Source: Paracyclopina nana (lineage: Eukaryota; Arthropoda; Copepoda; Cyclopoida; Cyclopettidae). From it: a stretch of 64,000 nucleotides of DNA. The stretch spans positions 16,926,001 to 16,990,000 of the forward strand of contig JAGUCH010000001.1 of the NCBI GenBank assembly GCA_019096065.1. Direction: 5' to 3'. This document shows, in pieces, positions 1 to 11,598 of this stretch. Position 1 is the first letter of the stretch. Every line of letters begins with the position of its first letter. Under the pieces are notes generated by a model. It was not told the DNA's origin, did no database searches, and was given only the letters and a program-made list of their open reading frames with translations. The position numbers were made by a program, and so were the translations under genes.

Positions 1-1554
1 CATATTGAATGGCTACGGCGCTGCAGCTCCATTGAGGAAAAATCCGACTTACATCAGAGCCAAGGACTGGAAAATTGACAGCAAGGTCATTTCCACCAAG
101 GCTCAAGTGAATCCGGATCCAATCACGAACAACATCGAGGAGGTGCTGGATTGCAGTCCAGATGAGCGATACTTGCAAGACAATCCGATACGAGCAACTT
201 TGTACCACAAGCACCCTGGAAGGGCGAGAATTGATCGTAGGATTTTATGGCACACCGATATGGAGAGGCTTGGCATCGAGGTCAGGCAATGTGCATGGTG
301 GAACGAAGGCTACTCCTACAACGGAGCATGGGATCCGGCTCCATGCACGTACGTTTAAATAGCGCAACATTCCGCTGCAAAATCACGCAACCTTAGCTGC
401 ATTTCCCTTTCTCATCTAGGCTCGTTGAGACTGATGCGGAAAAGACCACTTGCGAGTGCTCCAAGTTTGGAGCCATGGCCGTCATTGTGGAAATGTCCGA
501 GAAATTCGAGGTCAATGACAAGTGCAGCTTTGAGGAAATCGTCAAGTACATTGGCATCGCGGTGACCACCATCATTTTAGTAGCATTTATGGTCTTGGTC
601 ACAATCAAGTCCAATATCAATGACATGTTCCACTCGATTCGCAACCACGTGTGCCTCACGTGGATTCTGGGCCTGGTCTTGCACATTTGCTCCGATCTGG
701 CCACAGTGAGGGCAGACAGCCACATCAACCTGCTCGTTGGCTGCATCATGATCTATTTCTACACCTCGAGTTTGACGTGGATGGCATGCGAAGCACATGC
801 AATATTCAAGGCAATCACTGCTGGCATCATCAGTGGACGTGGCAAAGTGTACTTACCATTCGGATATGGCACTCCTGTTGGCATCATTGGTTGCCTCTTC
901 TTGTTCTTCGCTGATGACCTGGGCACAGATCCGCGCTGCTTCATTTCGTGGGAGAACTTGCCAAAGGAGATCTACTTTTACTACAACTTTGTGGTGAGCC
1001 TCATCAACGTGATCCTGGCTTTGATCATCCTCTTCAACTTGGCCAGGCCGCAAACCAAGAGGAAAAATGTGGTGGAAGACTTGAAATCGCAAGGGCGAGG
1101 CACAGCTCTGGTTTGCTTCGCCTCCATGATTCTCTGGCTCTTTGCCTACTTCACCTACATGCGAAATCCGGAGAGTGATGCCCCATCTACCTACTGCATT
1201 TTCATCATGGTCCTGGGCTGGTTCGGCACTGGCATCATATTCGTGGGATATGGTCTCATGTCCAAGAGGTTCAGAAAAGGTGTGAGAGGGGAGAAAACTG
1301 AGGCGAAATATGCCATTCAGAGCAATTCCAAAAAGACCTCATCTGTAGTGACAGAATCGTCCAGAAGAACAAGCACGACTTCGGCCACCAGTAAGATCAC
1401 CACGGCTGAAAGTATCAAGGCTTCTGAGTCGCCATTGCCATTGGATGAGGAGCAGCCGCCCATCATTGATGACGAACCAATGCCACAGCATGCAGAAGCT
1501 GAAGACGAAATATTGACTGATGAGCCTACATTGGAAGAGACTACAGAAACTTAA
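1..1554 (+). CDS. Adhesion-type (family B2) GPCR, 3' part
   Basis: The gene enters from the left edge. A first visible exon runs from the edge to about 348 (donor GTACGT) and joins, codon split after two bases, to an exon from 421 to the stop at 1554. The junction builds a GPS-like motif: CAWWN, then W, C, and CECSKFGAMAVIV. Seven hydrophobic segments follow (first about 535-605, last about 1195-1265), then a Ser/Thr-rich and acidic cytoplasmic tail of about 95 residues. This is the GAIN/GPS plus 7TM layout of adhesion GPCRs. The usual cleavage tripeptide His-Leu-Ser/Thr reads Lys-Phe-Gly, so I infer no self-cleavage. The ligand-binding ectodomain lies outside the window, so the subfamily cannot be named. 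A methuselah-type class B receptor is a less likely alternative because the GPS Cys/Trp pattern is clear. Confidence 0.85.
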
Positions 1555-2710
1555 AAATACTCTGTATGACCAATGTAATGACGATGAAAAATATACTAAA
1601 GTACGAGCATAAATGGCTTCAGTTGATATTGCGTAGATTTGTAACAGTGTTAAAAAGTAAATTAAATCTAGTTAGAGCCCGTGTTATCGCCGATACAAAA
1701 CAGGAAGCACTAATACAAAAAAGAGCTCTCTTCTGCATTTAATCAATGGCGTAAATCAATTTATAGGAGCAATAGAAAGTGCTTGTCTGCTCTAATAGCA
1801 AAAAGTTACTTTTACTCAAAAAGAGAGTGAGACGGAAAGTGCTGGCTTGCATGATATCCACATATGGAAGCACCAAGAGTATTAATTACTTTCCATTTTC
1901 CATTTTGAGAATTAATACCCATGATCACAATTTGTCACTATATGTACTTCATCGAATGTACCTACATCAACGTAAAGCAGTGTAGAAGTAAAGTAGCCTA
2001 AAAACTGAGAATGCTTGAGTGCTCTTCTAGCGTACAGGTAATTTTTTGAAGCTAAAATCGGGCCAAATTTTTTTGCTGATCATCCTACAAGAGCCAATTT
2101 TTTATATTTTATTAACCACTATATTTCATGCTTATTTTCATCTTAATTTGCAGTGCAATTGTAAGTCTGTAGTCGACTATTTGAAGAACTTATCATAGAT
2201 TGTAGTGCCTTTTTCCCAGTATACCACCTACTTTACTGTTTCAGGGCTTAATATTTGCATCTATGTGTGTATGCTAATTTTGTCGGATAAAAAGAGCACA
2301 CGTGCATGTTTTCATATCTCAGCTTTTCATCCCAATTTGTGCTTGATTTGGAACTTCACAAGTAGTTTGAGTGTATAGTACGTTGAACGAAAAATCCACG
2401 TTTTACCTGGCCTAATCAAACTTTTTTACATCTTTTTAACGAGATTTGCTGCCTGAAGTCATTCCAAATATTCAAGTATCCACTTGTTATCCAGGAGCAG
2501 GCACAAATATCAGCCTAATTTCATTTTTTTTACTCCTGAAAACCGTTTTAATTATATGACTTTAAAATTGGAGTCAACTCTATCCATCACTGTTATATTC
2601 TACGTACATGTGCAAAGCCATAAGATGACAATTATGTGGAACTTCCGCGTAACATTTCAGGCCTAGTGCAACAAAGCATATATTTTAGTAGCCACTCGGA
2701 CCACGCATCA
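1555..2710. other. Intergenic, AT-rich, no gene seen
   Basis: This stretch lies between the receptor stop and the chitin-binding gene. It has only short unconvincing open frames, no RNA gene I can recognise and no clear tandem repeat. It should hold the 3' UTR of the receptor and the promoter of the next gene. Confidence 0.5.
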
Positions 2711-3954
2711 ATGGCAACTCCTTCAAAAATGGCAAAAAGCTCCATTTTCCTCCTTCTCGTAGCCCTGATTCTTGAAGTGGCTTTAGGGCAAAAACAGCTA
2801 CTAAAAGTCAGAGGCCGAGCAAGGCCAAAGCCCAAGTCATTCGCTCCGGTTCCGGTTGAGCCTCTCGTGAGCTCTTGCCCTGAGCCAATTGGGTTGCAAC
2901 TCTACCCTGATCCAGCCACGTGCAACCGATTTTTCAAGTGTGCCAATGGCACGTTGACGCATGAGACTTGCGAAAATGGCCTTCTGTTTGACAAGGCCAA
3001 AGCCTTTGCTGGAGCTGCCCACAATCACTGCAGCTACCATTGGGATACCGATTGCGACACGAGGCCCGCTGAAGACACCCCCATTTCGACTCCTGGATGT
3101 CTGTATCAAGTAAGTGGAATGAACAAATGCTTCTTTAGCAAGCTTGTACTGCAATAGTTATGGTTATGACAAGTAAACGCTGTGATTAATGTTACTTTCC
3201 TGAAATAGGTAAATGAAGAGCAAAACATATCACTTCTGAAGTGATGCTTTTCATCTTACGTAAAAAGCACTTAAAACCATATATATTGCTCTTGGCAGCT
3301 TAATTTGTTCAGTTTAGGGGGAGAAAATTGAGTTTGTATTGCGACATCTCTCTTATTATACATGTACGAGACTTGATTTAAAAAGAGGAAACAATGCAAT
3401 GTTTGCTTGGGAAAGTTTCCACTTGTGGCTGTTTTGATAGCGGAATGGGGAATTCGTCCAACTCAAATCAAAATGAGCTTAACAAGTTGCATTTCTCTTT
3501 AATTTTGGCGCAATAAGAAAACATCATTTTGAAAAGTAATTTGCAGTTTGCAAGTGACGCCGACAGATGAAGTTTCCTCCTTTTTTAGTTCGGAGTTTTC
3601 CCTGTTGACGAAGGCTGCCATCCGGATTACGTAACATGTGCGTTTGGCATTCCAACAACAGTAGCCTGTGATTTGGGTCTGGTGTATCAAGATAGCATCC
3701 ATGCTTGTAATTATCCTGACCAGTTAATAGAGGAATTGGGCTGCAATCCCTCAAGCCTTTTGGGAGGCTTCACTTGTCCACATCCAGACGATTTGACACC
3801 GTTGGCACGAAGATTTTTCCCCTATCCCAGATTTGCTGTCCAAGGTCGCGAAGATTTATACATCATTTGCGTGGACAATCAGCCCAGATTGCAATCTTGT
3901 GGAGCAGCGGCCATTTTTGATGCAGCCTCTCTGTCATGCTTGGAAACTTTTTGA
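2711..3954 (+). CDS. Obstructor/Gasp-like secreted chitin-binding protein
   Basis: Two exons, 2711-3109 and 3589-3954, join in phase 0 (donor GTAAGT, acceptor TTTTTTAG) and give 254 residues. The N-terminus is a signal peptide (hydrophobic core SIFLLLVALILEVALG). Three type-2 (peritrophin-A) chitin-binding domains follow: domain 1 starts at CPEPIGLQLYP and ends near HWDTDC; domain 2 starts at CLYQFGVFPVDEGC; domain 3 starts at CPHPDDL. The ISTPxC linker followed by a (Y)xFGxFP-type start is characteristic of the arthropod obstructor family, whose members organise chitin in the extracellular cuticle and tracheal matrix. ATG 2711 is used; ATG 2729 is an alternative that also keeps the signal peptide. 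Domain 3 is longer between its Cys residues than domains 1 and 2. Confidence 0.9.
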
Positions 3955-4964
3955 AATAGACACTTCTTCTTGCAGTTCATTTGAGTGCTTTAAGACTTCA
4001 TGCAAGCATTGTTGAATCAACAAGTTGTAGAACCTAAAAATATAGAACCTTTGCACAATACTGTGGCTTTTGGTGGCTGCAAAAAATGTCATGTTTGACT
4101 AGTTTAGTTTTTTATAATTGAGTTTAAACGCGATCGACGTATTTTGGTTTTTTCTAGTCTCATACGATTTCAAAAGAGAGCTTGACGTCACAGATATAAC
4201 CTTTAAGACAAAATCAAAGTTGTGAATTCTAGTCACTTTTTTAGCTCGATCGAGTTAAATGAACCTCCCCAATATCTTACAAATAGCTTGCTTTTTTAAA
4301 GGCTAGTTTGATTTTTAAAAATCCCACGAATTGATGAAGCAGCTTTTAAAAGAAGCTTGGATTTTTGGCATTTAGCAAAATGCCGATTTGCCAAAAATGT
4401 AATTTCGCACGACGTCACAGATGACGGGGCCCTAAAAATTTCCCAGCTTAGCTAGCTAACTAATTCAACTATAGCTAACGCTCACTTTGCTCAGCAGCTC
4501 AGCTACCGAAACTCATTTATGAGTCAGTATCATTCGACCTTTTTCTTAGCTGGTCATGTTGCTAAGCGTGCACTTTCGAGAATAATCCTAAAAAAGAAAT
4601 GTGCATTACGTGCGTGCTACGGCGTCTGTTCCAGAACGAGCTTTTTTGGCTACAGGAGCACGTTTGCTCCTGCAACAGGAAAATCAGAAGGTAGGCGGCA
4701 TTTTTTTCTTCTACCCCCCCAAAAAAAGCGGCGCTGTTGATTGAAGTAAAGAGCACGGAAGATTTTTACGTAACTACCTATTTAAAGGCGTTGTCCAAGT
4801 GGTGAAGGTTTTCACATAGCATGCATTAATTAAATTCGTTCAAGAACAGTCCATTAGAAATATGAAATATTAGAGCTGATTTTGAAATTTATCATGCTAG
4901 ATGGCGCCACTGTAAGCTAGTACAGCTGTTTACGCTTGATGCTTTGACGGAAAAGAGGAAAAAA
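3955..4964. other. Intergenic, no gene
   Basis: AT-rich spacer with short open frames lacking recognisable domains. Two GACGTCACAGAT stretches (near 4183 and 4411) repeat here, as does a GATGGCGCC box near 4900. Nothing supports a coding or RNA gene. Confidence 0.5.
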
Positions 4965-5471
4965 CAGAGTTATCAACGGATTTTTAGGCTTCCGACCACC
5001 TTTTTGGCCAAAAACGACCACTTTTGCGACCACAATTTTCAGTCCATTTAAAAACGACCACTTTTCCGACCACCCACACCAATATGGCCGAAACTAACAC
5101 AATTTAGGCATAAAATGTTCTTTTTTCATCTACAAAGTCTGTGTAAGCAATGTTTGTTTTAAGAAATTTGTCACTTAGGAAATTTTTTTTATAAGAAAGC
5201 AGAATTTTTATTTTGATGTCGCTCTTAGCAAAAAGTAGCCTTAAACACTAAGAGCTGTTTCTCATCTACATCAAGCTTTGATTCATATTTATATTGACAT
5301 TAATCTTAATTGCTAAGTCTCTACAACTAAGATTGTTTCCCAAAGGAAACATGTGCAAGTTTAAATCGGAATTTTGGTCCTTTTTTGACTAAAAGTGCCT
5401 ATTTTCAGCTAGTTTTGGTCAGTTTCAAAAACGACCACTTTTCCGACCACCGACCACCGTTGATAACTCTG
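4965..5471. mobile_element. hAT-like MITE with intact TIR and 8-bp TSD
   Basis: The 507-bp element begins CAGAGTTATCAACGG and ends with the exact inverse CCGTTGATAACTCTG. It is flanked on both sides by the same 8 bp, GGAAAAAA (4957-4964 and 5472-5479). An 8-bp duplication with a CAGAG start is typical of the hAT superfamily. No transposase frame is inside, so it is non-autonomous. The interior repeats an ACGACCACTTTT(C/G)CGACCAC motif near both ends, which may be a sub-terminal transposase-binding array. Confidence 0.88.
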
Positions 5472-5479
5472 GGAAAAAA

Positions 5480-6907
5480 TTCCGAAAAATAAATAATTTT
5501 ATGCTACGCACTAAAAGCTGTTAAAAAAGTTGCCTGTTTTTCGTAAAACTGCCCAAATCACTCATTACGTGATGACAAAAGTTTTTATCTGGTAGCACCA
5601 TAAAAGCCAACATTATTTAACTCTGCTCTGATTGGTCTAAAAAAGGCAGAAAAAGCCTTGCATTTGAGCGTAGGAAAATATAGAGGGAGCTCATTTCCTG
5701 CGTTTCTGAAAATTCCTCCGCTGATCTTAGGCCTCTGAATGCAGCACCTTTTCCATTTGCTTTCATATAAAAACTGATGATATTGTAGCATAAAACCAAA
5801 ACATGAGCAGTCATTTGAAGACATTTGCAAAATGTTAGTGTTTTCAGAGAATTTTCTTTTTGCCAAAGGCATAGTTCCAATTGATATTGAGTTCTTGGAT
5901 GAATATGCCATGCACAAACAGAGATTTTTTACCAAAATTGTTGTTGATAAAAATACTAATAAGTTTACTTTCATCATTTTCGAAAATACTCCATAGGTCT
6001 CAAGAAAAACTCAAAAATCCTTATTTCCCTTTGCTACGCCGCTGCGTTGATACTAGCTCTATTTTCACAATAGGGGGCGCTATTTACCCTCGACGGCAGG
6101 GGCTATTGAAGAGCTTTTAAAAAAGCATTTCCCCGCTTTTTTCACCTGATTGGCCTGATGTTTTTTTAACCTAGTAGCATGAAACGTGGCCGCGACTGCA
6201 CAGGCAGGGGTCAAATGCAAGCAAAACTTAGAATTTTTTTCTTAAATTACAAAATATATTTTGAAAAAAAAAATATGATGTATTCGACAGTGCAGTGTGA
6301 AAACAATGTGTTCGCCCGTTTCGCTGTGTTCGCCCGTGTTTGAAACGTAGCTTAGAAGGGATCCAATAATATTTCTCGAATTTTTGAGAAATCTTATGGG
6401 AAGGCCAATTCTTTGACAAGTTACGAATTGTTATTTAGCTGCCTCTGTAGTGAACATACTTCACGGCTTTTCACGCCAGGGCGCGCTGACTGCACAACTT
6501 AACAGAAGCCATCGTTCCTTATTGCAGTAGATTTTCAAGTTTTTCCTTTTTTAATGCTTTCTTAATTTATCCTTCCCTCCACTTAGCTCTCAACATTTTC
6601 CGTAGTTTCCTTTCTGAGTGAGATTCATTTTATTTTGCGCTGTCTTTCGTTGCAATTTAGGGCGTCAATTAAAAGTGTTGCTAAAAAGACAATTAAAAGT
6701 TGCTTTTTCGCCCTCCTTTTAGAGCCTAACTCTCGTAGCTCAACATTTTAGCCCAAGCTGTATGCGTATCTGAACCTTGATGTGATTTAATTAGGGATCA
6801 AATATCTGCCAAAAGCACTAAAATTACGAATTGGCAGATAACTACAAAATTGATTCCGACAAGATGCTTTAAATCGCCGATTTTGTTGGAGTAACAGATA
6901 GGTTGAT
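5480..6907. other. Intergenic, no gene
   Basis: This AT-rich spacer lies downstream of the HPS5 stop. The longest open frame (5585-5977, minus) has no recognisable domain and no splice or start context. No RNA gene or repeat array was seen. Confidence 0.45.
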
Positions 6908-9900
6908 TTACCTTCTAGAAAGTATTCCATTTGGGAGTTTGGGCGCAACTTTCATCAGCAGGTTTTTCGTTGCATTTCCGCCTACGCGATTCATAATTTG
7001 GAAAGCCACGTGTTCGAATGAAACAGCTGGAGATGGCGTGTCTAAATAGGTTGTGATCATTTGGCAGAAGTAAGAATCGCCATTTTGGTTAGCAGCCTGG
7101 TGAAAGTAAGGCTCCAAGCACTTTTCACTTTCGTCAAGAGTGAGCACAAACGAAAGTTCTTCCATCCTTTCTTCCTCGTTCAAAGCATCACTTATCAGCC
7201 TGAAAATACATTAACTGTAATATTTTTCCATAGTTCATTACATCTTGTCGTACATTTTGTAGCCGGGCCAAAATTGGGATTCCTTGCAAAACATAAGCTT
7301 TTCTTCTAGGCTAGTACAGGAAGTATTCATTAAACCAAAGCCCAACTGGATAAGACATTCATGGGAGGTGGTAGCCTTGATTTTTGAAAACATTTTGATG
7401 AAAAGTAAACGTGGGAAGGTCTTCTCTTTTGATGATAAATTGTCTTGTTTAAATAAATCTTCTTGTTGCAAAATCCATTTCCTCTCAAAAGAAATGCAAA
7501 GTGCTTTTTGAAGCCTCAGCTTGCCAGCTAGAATTTGGGCTGCTTTAAATTCATCATCTGGCTGAAGCATTTCATCAAGGAATTCTCCAAAAGAAGCAAG
7601 CTCATTACGCTTGCTTCTCTGCAGTGTAAATTCTAACGAGGCAGCGGCAAACAAGAGCTCTTTCAGAGTGAAAATGAACCCGAAATTGGCCAATATGTCC
7701 AGGCCGAAATCCTGATCCTGCTCAAAGGCAATGCTCAAGTAGGAAAAAAGCATGAGCCTGTTTGGTAAATAACCACTAGAGTAGACCTCGGAGTAGTATT
7801 TGAAAGCATCAAATATGTCTGGTAATGTGACTCTGTTGCTCTTTTTCTCTCCAGCTAAGAAGCTTTGTAAGAAGGCTGAAAACAAGTCAAAATCCATGCC
7901 AGCAGCATGGACTTCAAACAAATTCTGCAGCTCCATTTGATTGAAAAGTCTGTGGTTTTCCAATATGACTCGTGGATCCACGTGGAGACTGAGTATCTTG
8001 AAAGCGGCCTTTTTGCACAGCGTCTGGCCGTTTTCGTCCATTTCGTCTGGTAGCCCTGGTTGGATAAGCATTATGAAATCGCGCCACCAACAAACTAGTT
8101 CCTCGCTGTCAACAATTTCTTGTGCTAAGGTGAGCATTTTGGTGGAGTCGTTATCATCCTCAGAGTCAGTGGGAGATGCATGGCTGTCAGATAAGTCTTC
8201 TAGAGCGGTTTGAAGTCGACTTTTTGATAGTTGAATTAACTTTTTAGCCTTCAATGAGATCTTCTCTGACAGGAGTGAGGTGGCTTGACTTGTCATATCA
8301 CCTGGCAGGTTGAAGAAGCTTTCTAAATCCAAGTTGTCTTCATTGAAATCAAACCTCCCCAGCAAAGAAGAATGGGAAGAAGTTGGTGGCGTTATTGGAG
8401 GCTGTTTCCCATCATTTGCTTCCGCCATGTGTGGTTGAGGAGAATGTATTTTGAAGCCCTAAAACAACACACGAGAAAAAGCCTTAGAGTATGCTAAACG
8501 TATCTTGGGAATTAAGCTCATTGACGTTTGCAAGGCTCTTATAAGCTGAAGAATCACCTTTAGTTTCTTTTCAGATAAAACAAGTCCTCCTTTCTTGCTT
8601 ATCCTTGCTGAGATGGCAACAAGCTCTCCACGAGTGGTCAGTACATACGCCTGTTGATGCTGAACTCTCACCATTTTGATGGGCATTTTCAAGGTCTTCT
8701 CTAGAGTGATTCCTTTGGCAGTTGATCGAAGCAGGAACAGAGCTGTTGGACAGTAAGAAACGAGGATATCCATTACCACTGACGAGGAGGTGTTGATTGA
8801 TAGGACAAACATTTTGGTAAAGTTGTCTGCTTTCTTCTCGTGAGTCACTACTTCTTCATTCATTGTGTTGAGCATGTTCAGAAGGTTGTCTGAATTACTA
8901 TGAAAGAAGCACGTGGAAATGACATGCCCATCCAATCGTGTTCTACTGAGCTTTCTTCCTGGCCTGGAGACAATTATTTCCCCTCTGTGGCTGATAATGC
9001 ACCCACCAAACTTTCCCCTTTGCCTCCAGGAGGGCTTTCCAATTTCATTGAAAGTCTTGAGCCTGGTGTTGCAAATGACTGTCTTCACCCTGGATGAGGC
9101 CAATAATATGCCCAACGCTGGGCTCCAATCCATTTGAAAAATGGGAGCATTCAGCTCCAGAATTCTGGTGATGCTGGCAACTTGGCTATTCTATGTAAGA
9201 AATGAAATTAAAACGTGCTTTTCAGTATGAGGCATTCACGTTTTTTTCATCTTGCTAATTAGTATACAAGGAAGAAACTTTAATAATGCCATCTCTCTCT
9301 GGAGAGAGCATGATAATGGCGTATACGTATACTCACTTTGTCAACGTCTAATTTGGAGACAATTCCAAGATTGGTGCCCACAAAGACTGAAGTGGCTGCA
9401 ATGACAATTTCAGTAATGATGCACGTATTTAATACATCAAAGAACTGAGGCAGCAGCTCAGGTACGTTTCCCACTGGTAGTGCACTTTGGGTGACTTGCA
9501 TGTAGATTCCAATGAGGCCTGACTTGAAGCCAATGACAAGCAAGTCTGAGCTCTTATCAAATGCAACTTGTTGAATGGTTTCTTCATTTGGAAAGCTTCG
9601 TATTTGGCAGATTTCTTGCAGTTTCTCATTTTGCTGATCGATCAGATGCACTGCATTTCTCCCTTTGAACACAATGCATATAACCTCATCACTAACGTCA
9701 AAAAAGGCCACCTGAAAGTCACTTGAAAAGTTTTATTTGCCAAATAAGATCTTTTTATCTTATGGCCGCACTCTTTCTATTTCTTATCAGATTGGTCCCA
9801 ACTTTAGCTTGCTTTTAAAGGAAATAAACAGAAACGCTTAGCAACTTTCGCATGTGCCTGGCTTTTACCAAATTATGTATGAAACAGCGCAGTTTTTATC

Positions 9901-9968
9901 ACTCTGTCTAATGATGCTGAAAATAGGTGGGATTTTTATTTTGCCTAGCTTACCTCCTCTTCCTCCAT
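6908..9968 (-). CDS. HPS5: HPS5-like BLOC-2 subunit
   Basis: Five exons: 9968-9954 (MEEEE only), 9711-9337, 9190-8558, 8458-7242, 7199-6908. All junctions keep frame and give 843 residues. The N-terminal half reads as a beta-propeller. The stretch from ICNTRLKTFNEIGK through ISRPGR to LDGHVIST matches the HPS5 block with CDTE, IGNK, CARPG and (F)DGEVI(S/K)T. The C-terminal half is helical and keeps the FWPGY landmark of HPS5. In animals HPS5 works with HPS3 and HPS6 in BLOC-2, which routes cargo to lysosome-related organelles. The protein is shorter than the roughly 1,100-residue vertebrate form, lacking part of the first propeller blade and of the linker. TECPR2 shares the propeller, but FWPGY favours HPS5. 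Confidence 0.85.
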
Positions 9969-10039
9969 TTTGTAAATCTTGTGTCTGGCAAAAAAAGTGA
10001 TGCAACAACTCAATGTAACACACCTTGTTATCTAATATT

Positions 10040-11598
10040 TTATTTGCTCAGTTTTAAACTCGACAGTCCAGCTCGAATGTTGATAGCATTCGAGAAGCCG
10101 TAGTAAATCAAATAGATAATGATGAAGATACTGAACAGAATGGGAAACAGGAAAATTGAAATTTTGTCTGCTTTCCGCGCAAAACTGAGCACTTTTTCAT
10201 ATGCGTCTCCCTTGGGCTCATTTCTAATAGGGAATATCTTGAGCAGAATCACGAGATACTCGATGATGGTGGCAAAGATGAATGCATTCATGGCAGTCAC
10301 GAAAACGTCCAAAGCAGTGGGCGAATCTGAGTTTGGACTGTTGTCAGAAATGTACAGTGACATTTGCACGTTGACCAAAAAAAGGGTGATGAGCATGCAC
10401 ATTCGATCGTTGCCTTCGAGGGGAGGAATTAGAAAGCCAATAAATGCTGACGCCACAAAAAGCACGAGTGGTGCATAGAATCTGTTGACATAAATGCCAA
10501 ACTTCCTCTGGAAGCTCACAGAGAATCCACTCACGCTGAAATTCGTGCCTCGAAAATTCGTTTCTACGAAGGCCAATTCGGAGCCTTCAAGGTCGAATTC
10601 CGTGGGCCTTCGCAAGTCATCCCTTATAGTAATATTTCCACTTAATTCAGCCTTGCTTGCATCCAGAGTTCGATGTCGTAAGAAGAACTCGCATTCGAAG
10701 CCATCAAATGGGAAATTCCAAAAGCTCATTTGCGGGCAGGAATTGGTGAACGTAATTTCCATAATGGCTTTCACTTTGGTAATTTTTGCCGAGGATTTCC
10801 ACGAAATGTACAGACCGAGAGAATTTTCTCGTATGAAAGGTGGAGCCAGTGACTCATGAGAGTTGGTGATCAGGTGTGGCAGCCATATTAGGTTGATGAT
10901 GTCTTGATTCAATGCCAATGTGGTGTCATCCTGGAAAAAGAGCTTTTTCTTGTTGATAATATGTGGTATACACTGTCAGACATGCGTAAGAAGCTTTTCT
11001 TCTTTGCCTGTAGGGTCGTCAAAAGAACAAAAAAAAGCCATGACATCAAAGAAATTAATTTTCCACCTGAATATGCAAGTTTATGAAAGTGATGAGACAA
11101 TTGTCTCCCGGCCTATCTCTTACCTTTTTAAATTAAATTGGCAAAGTGACATGAAAAGGCCATATATGGGAAAAGGCTGTGGCTAAAATCTTTTTTTGCC
11201 ACAAGGGTAGTAATGAATGAGATAGCGCTTTCATAAGAGTTATTTCGCAACAAATGTCACCCGATTTTTTTCTAGTTGATGTGTAATGAAGTAAGCTTTC
11301 TTACTACTGCCAAAATTCTGCTGTCTGTCCAAACCAGAGTTAAAAGCAGCTTGGTAATCCAAGACATGCTCTCCTCATCAATGTAAATGTCCATAACGTC
11401 CACATCAGCCTCTATCTTCATCTCGCCTTCTTCATTCACTTCCAAGGGTGATGCAATGCCAGAGTAGTTTTCAAACAGGCAAAATGACTGGCCTGAAATC
11501 AGGCCATTTGGTCCACATTGGGGAATTTCGCACACTACTACAGTGGATTGAAGCTCGAAAGCAATAAAAATACTCAAGTAAATGATTGCCTTGGTCAT
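10040..11598 (-). CDS. Cys-loop ligand-gated ion channel subunit
   Basis: Two exons, 11598-11305 and 10930-10040, join in phase 0 (donor GTAAGA, acceptor TTTTTCCAG) and give 394 residues. A signal peptide (KAIIYLSIFIAFELQ) is followed by the ligand-binding landmarks WTDSRI and IWLPHL, then the Cys-loop CPQMSFWNFPFDGFEC. Four TM helices follow: FYAPLVLFVASAFIGF, MCMLITLFLVNVQMSLY, VFVTAMNAFIFATIIEYLVI and IFLFPILFSIFIIIYLIYY, with a short M3-M4 loop. It is a pentameric neurotransmitter-gated channel subunit at the plasma membrane. The Cys-loop has 14 residues between cysteines instead of the usual 13. The segment before M2 reads GNDRM, with Asp where anion channels carry Ala-Arg, so cation selectivity is a weak inference. 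The ligand is unknown. The AATAAA signal overlaps the stop codon. Confidence 0.9.

Noticed and set aside
5585-5977. 130-residue minus-strand frame
   Set aside because: AT-rich composition, no recognisable domain, and overlapping frames on both strands. It looks like chance.
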